NCBI GenBank assembly: GCA_021432605.1
Contig: MU271159.1
Location: 186,001-250,000, forward strand
Reading direction: 5' to 3'
Length of the DNA stretch: 64,000 nt
From: Coniochaeta sp. PMI_546
Taxonomy: Eukaryota; Ascomycota; Sordariomycetes; Coniochaetales; Coniochaetaceae
Below are positions 60,085 to 64,000 of the stretch, one piece after another; position 1 is the stretch's first letter; every line of letters starts with the position of its first letter. A program made the translations under genes and the position numbers. The notes below the pieces were generated by a model, which did not search any database, had not been told where the DNA came from, and was given only the letters and a program-made list of their open reading frames with translations.

Positions 60085-61755
60085 ATGACCATGGCTGCCA
60101 AAGTCATGATTCCAGAGTACCAAGCCACGGCCCTGGAGGCCATCCCGGCCATCGCGAAGAAAGCCAGGGAGACTTTCAGCACCAACAAGACCAAGGACCT
60201 TGAGTGGCGCCTCGTCCAGCTGCGCAAGCTCTACTGGGCCATCACCGACTTGACTCCAGAGATCACCGAGGCTATGAGCCGTGACCTTCACAAGTCGGCG
60301 TTCGAGTCCATGTTCGCGGAAATCGAGTGGGTCAAGAACGACTGCCTGTACCAGATCAAGCATCTCAAGGAGTTCGCAAAGGACGAGAAGCTGAAGCACG
60401 TGCCCCTCACCTTCTCCATGATGAACTGCCGCGTTCGCAAGGAGCCCATCGGCACCGTCGTCATCCTCTCTGCGTACAACTTCCCCTTCCAGCTCCTCTT
60501 CGCTCCTTTCGTAGGTGCCATCGCCGCCGGATGCACTGCCGTTCTCAAGCCCACCGAGTCGGCGCCCGCCACGGCAATGGTCACCATCGAGATCCTGAAG
60601 CGTCTCGACCAGGACGCCTACGCCGTCGTAAACGGTACCATTCCCGAGACGACCGCCCTGCTCAACGAGAAGTGGGACAAGATTTTCTACACCGGCGGCG
60701 CGCAGGTGGGTACCATCATCGCCAAGAAGGCAGCCGAGACCCTCACGCCCGTGTGTCTCGAGCTCGGCGGCCGCAACCCGGCCTTCGTGACCAAGAACGG
60801 CAACGTCAAGCTCGCCGCTCGCCGCCTCCTCTGGGGCAAGGCCCACAACGCCGGCCAGGTCTGCATCTCGCACAACTACATCCTGGTCGAGAAGGAGGTC
60901 CTCCAGCCCCTCATCGACGCCCTCAACGCCGCCTTCAGGGAGTTCTTCCCCAACGGCGCCAAGGCCAGCCCGGACCTGTCGCGCATCATTAACCTGCGCC
61001 ACTTCCAGCGCATCAAGAACATGCTGGACACCACCAAGGGCAAGATCGTCATGGGCGGCCAGACGGACGAGTCGGACCTGTTCATCGAGCCGACCGCTGT
61101 GCTGGTCGACTCCATCGACGACAGCATGATGGTCGAGGAGAGCTTCGGCCCTATCTTTGCCATATACCCCGTCAACTCGCTCGACGAGGCGCTCAACGTC
61201 TCCAACAGGGTGCACCGGACGCCCCTGGGTCTGTATGCCTTTGGTAGCAAGGCCGAGAACAAACGAAGTGAGTTTTTCTGTCTTGCTCCCGTTCTGCTGT
61301 GTTCGTGAGACGACATTTGATCACTAACCGAGAGGGAAAAAACAGTCCTCAACGAGATGACCTCGGGCGGCGCAACGATAAACGACAGCTACACCCACGG
61401 GTCCATCAACACCATCCCCTTCGGCGGCGTCGGCGACTCCGGGACGGGCGCCTACCGCGGCAAGGCCAGCTTCGACGTCTTCACCCACTTCCGCACAGTG
61501 GCCGAGGTGCCGGGCTGGGTCGAGAGCTTCCTCCGGGTGCGGTACATGCCGTACTCGTGGCCCGACCTGCGCAGGCTCATGAAGCTGAGCTCGCCCAAGC
61601 CGGACTTCGACCGGAACGGCAGGGTGGCCAAGGGCCTGGGGTACTGGACGGGAATGCTGTTTGGGCTCGGGGCGGGGGGTGCTAAAGGTGCGTTGATGAG
61701 GTGGATCTTGGTCTTGTTGGCGGGTTGGGCCTATGTTGCGCGGAAGGGCATGTGA
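60085..61755 (+). CDS. Class 3 fatty aldehyde dehydrogenase, membrane-anchored (Hfd1-like)
   Basis: Two exons, 60085-61267 and 61346-61755, join in phase over a 78-nt intron and give 530 residues. It oxidises long-chain aldehydes to fatty acids with NAD(P)+. Catalytic Glu226 ('CLELGGRNP') and Cys260 ('NAGQVCISHNYIL') are present with the spacing of ALDH3 enzymes. Also visible are 'SAYNFPFQLLFAPFVGAIAA', 'IFYTGGAQVG' and 'EESFGPIFAIYP'. The C-terminus ends in a hydrophobic helix ('ALMRWILVLLAGWAYVA') with a short basic end, a tail anchor as in ER or mitochondrial outer-membrane ALDH3. Two ATGs (60085, 60091) compete for the start. The frame is open upstream to 59875, but that part is CT-rich leader-like sequence. 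Confidence 0.94.
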
Positions 61756-62311
61756 AGAAAAGTTCTGTTTTTCTGGTTTTCCTGGGGACTGACTGCGTCT
61801 GGTACTCTTTGGACCTGAATTCTTGCATGAGAGCGCTTTTCTAATGCGTCTTGTCTGTGATTTTAGGCGATCGTGTATGATTATCTTTCGGTGATGGGGA
61901 AGAAAAAAACGATGAGGGAGGAGCGGGTGTGCGACTCTGCTAGGAGTACCGAGATAGCTCATTATATCAAAGCTGAGCAGCCCGTAACTTATATGCTGTC
62001 GCTAACATAAGATAATATGGAGATACCTACCTTACATCTTCGTGGCTGGCTGAAAGTACCTATTTCAGAAACTACTCGCTCATTGGGCAGTTGAATATGC
62101 ACTTCTTCCCAGATGGATTCAACCTTGGACACCGCCTTACGGTCGTTGGTCGTCCAAGGCAAGTGGCATACCTCACCATCGACTTCGAAGCCCAACTTCG
62201 TCTTTTCTTTGCCTGAGAGAGGAGCGTTCTCACCGTTAACCCGTCCTCTGTTTTTGTTTTGTACATGTCCGCCAGCCCTCTGACGATCCATTCGAGGCTA
62301 AGACAGTCGTG
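61756..62311. other. Intergenic, no gene supported
   Basis: A minus ORF of about 100 codons (61989-62291) has protein-like stretches but no motif, and was not called. Confidence 0.35.
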
Positions 62312-64000
62312 ATGTCGGCAGCACTGACGTTCGGCAGCGTGGGTGATATCATCGCCCTCTGCGGGCTCGCTCTCGAGCTGAGTAGAGCGGTCGGCAGTGC
62401 TCGTGGCAGCGCTATGGAGTATCGGAGCTTGCGAACGGACCTGGATCAGTTTGTCCAGGTGTTAACGCAGGTTGTCGCAACCTTCGCGCAGTTCGAGAGG
62501 TCACCCTGGCTGGACAATCTCGAGCATGTCACCAAGTGTATCATTGATGAATGCGGCGCTCTTATCGGCGAGGTTCTGCTCAGGTTGCGAGAGAAGTATG
62601 GTGAGAGTCTGCAACCTGGCGGAAGTGGCAACAGAGTCAGAGATGTCTACAAGAAGGTGGAGTTCTCGGTGAGGGAGCGGGAAAGGATCCAGCTTCTCCA
62701 AGAGACCTTGAATAAAGCTGTCGCCCGTTTAAGCCTGCTTTCAGGCTGTGCCGCGTTGTGAGTGGTTCTCCAGAGAGCTGTGTTTATCCTCGTGTAACTG
62801 ACAGCGATTAGACGCTCGGCACGGGCTGACAACGCTACGCTGCTCCTCCGCATCGAGGAAGTCAAGCAGCAGTCAGCAAAGAATGAAGACCTAGAAGCTC
62901 TTGCTCGGGCTATCTCTCGGCTAGAGTTGGGGCATCAGTCGGAGAGTCAACGTCAGCGTGAACAGCTCCACCAGTTCGAGGACCAGTTACGTCAGCAGCA
63001 GACCAATAGCACGGCAATAATAAGCAGCATGGGAGGCATCTCAACAGCCATTTCCGAGGTTGTGAAGATGCTGGCCGGCCTTGGAGAGGCCTTGGTAAAC
63101 ATTCAAGTTCTCCTGACCAACCACAGATTCTTTCAAGGTCCGACGGGCGAAGTTCTGGTGTTTGAAGACCCTTTCGGCCGTATCGATGTCTTTCCTGTGA
63201 ATTGAATCAACACTTGGGATGTGAGCAAGTGGTCGTTTCCGTCCCAATTTCAACACGAGACGAGCAAGAGATATCGACTGACTCACATTTCCAGGGTCTC
63301 CAATCGCTCATGGAGCTTAGATTCAAGGGCGGCACCGGCTACGACATGGTCTTGCAGCGGCATTATGTTCTGGAGAATGATTGCAACGGCGACATAATAG
63401 CCACCTCGGTGCCGTTCAGCGACGCCTTCCGTGTTTGCAAAAAGGTGAACATGAGCATGCTGTTTGAGACCGATCTGCCAGAGTCGAATGCGGCAGGCTC
63501 ACTCAGGTGTCCCAGATGCGATCTGCCGGCAACAGTTGATCCTGTGGCTGCCGTGAGATGGTGAGCTTCCAAGTCTGAATATCAGCCCAGTAGCTCATAT
63601 GTGTCGGTATTTGATAGCGCGAGACCTACATGCGGAATGTGGTTTGGTTTCACTGCCACGGCCACCGCGATGCAACGACCTCAGCAAAACAATGACGTGC
63701 AGCGAAGTTGGCTGGAAGTCAACATACTGTCCGGCAAACTGCCAAAACCCTCACAATTCCAGCGGGTCCGGTTCTCCTCCATGCGACGATGGGCAGCGAT
63801 AGCGTCGCAGCAGGCACGCGACCTCTATGAGAGTGTTCACAGACAGAAACAGATGTCTTGCCAGCTACTGCTCTTCCACTTGGAAACTGAGGTCAGCCTG
63901 GCCGGGGTACGAGTGAGCGAATGGTTCTCGATACACCCGGAAGTCGGAAAACATGAGTTGGCTGGAGCAAAGAACGAGCCAGGGAACAACACCCATATAA
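62312..64000 (+). CDS. Fungal ubiquitin-like-domain protein, right end at window edge
   Basis: Exons 62312-62757 and 62812 to 63196 or 63220, then 63295 to about 63560. The N-terminus ('FGSVGDIIALCGLALELSRA') and following helices resemble the helical N-terminal domain of a family widespread in filamentous fungi. A Gln/Glu-rich coiled coil follows ('QREQLHQFEDQLRQQQ'). The C-terminal part is ubiquitin-like ('DPFGRIDVFPVN', 'SLMELRFKGGTGYDM', 'RHYVLEN'), ending with 'CPRCDLPATV', half of a probable zinc site. An in-frame TGA at 63203-63205 interrupts the expected 'VN-INTWD' segment if the usual donor (63221) is used. An alternative phase-0 donor at 63197 removes the stop together with eight codons. 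A further intron probably starts at about 63561 and brings in 'CGMWF' at about 63630. I could not fix the gene end. It may be functional through alternative splicing or recently broken. Confidence 0.6.

Noticed and set aside
60055-61215. 386-codon antisense ORF over the aldehyde dehydrogenase
   Set aside because: It is a shadow of the G/C-biased third positions of the sense gene; it has no motif, and the sense frame has catalytic residues.

Overview
The window is nuclear DNA of a filamentous ascomycete (Pezizomycotina, most likely Sordariomycetes). Genes are split by 50-100 nt introns with GTRNGT-like donors, CTRAY branch points and YAG acceptors. Coding exons are rich in G/C at third positions. 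Many families are fungus-specific: RTA1, DUF3425 bZIP, DUF3632, AA9 and cellobiose dehydrogenase. Exon chains were built by eye; for nearly all of them every junction keeps phase and the summed length divides by three.

Layout. The left two thirds (about 0-46 kb) is gene-poor and accessory, with secreted or niche genes separated by 0.5-3 kb of DNA without convincing genes. In order: a hypothetical protein (467-1291, -); a methyltransferase pseudogene (2103-3029, +); an 11-exon secreted modular GH71 alpha-1,3-glucanase ending in a T1-type ribonuclease domain (3281-7699, -); a DUF3632 protein (10202-11349, -); a SAM methyltransferase (12423-13325, +); a GH54 arabinofuranosidase (13859-15379, -); an ADAM metalloprotease (17428-19818, -); an aldo/keto reductase (20916-22225, +); a DUF3425 bZIP-like regulator (24408-25379, +); a SRAP/HMCES DNA-crosslink protein (27866-29348, -). 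Then comes a cellulose-degradation cluster: cellobiose dehydrogenase with CBM1 (30192-33273, -), two AA9 LPMOs (35566-36563 and 37720-38520, +) and a GH5 endoglucanase (41462-42966, +). An RTA1 membrane protein follows (43310-44691, -).

The right third is dense housekeeping sequence: AIP1 (46530-48429, -), PAB2-like RNA-binding protein (49168-49939, +), a hotdog thioesterase (50700-51245, -), the HECT ligase RSP5 (52562-55458, +), ALG13 (56509-57290, -), mitoribosomal mS35/Rsm24 (57890-59155, +), a fatty aldehyde dehydrogenase (60085-61755, +), and a fungal ubiquitin-like-domain gene running to the window edge.

How genes work together. Cellobiose dehydrogenase supplies electrons to AA9 monooxygenases, and the GH5 enzyme makes the cello-oligosaccharides that feed it, so 30-43 kb reads as one oxidative cellulolysis module. 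The most unusual gene is at 3281-7699: a fungal-wall glucanase, four cysteine-rich repeats, long linkers and a C-terminal RNase with its catalytic tetrad intact appear to lie in one reading frame. That architecture recalls bacterial polymorphic toxins and suggests a secreted weapon against other fungi. A second surprise is an open 49-codon extension, ending in a CaaX-like motif, in frame directly after the ALG13 stop codon.
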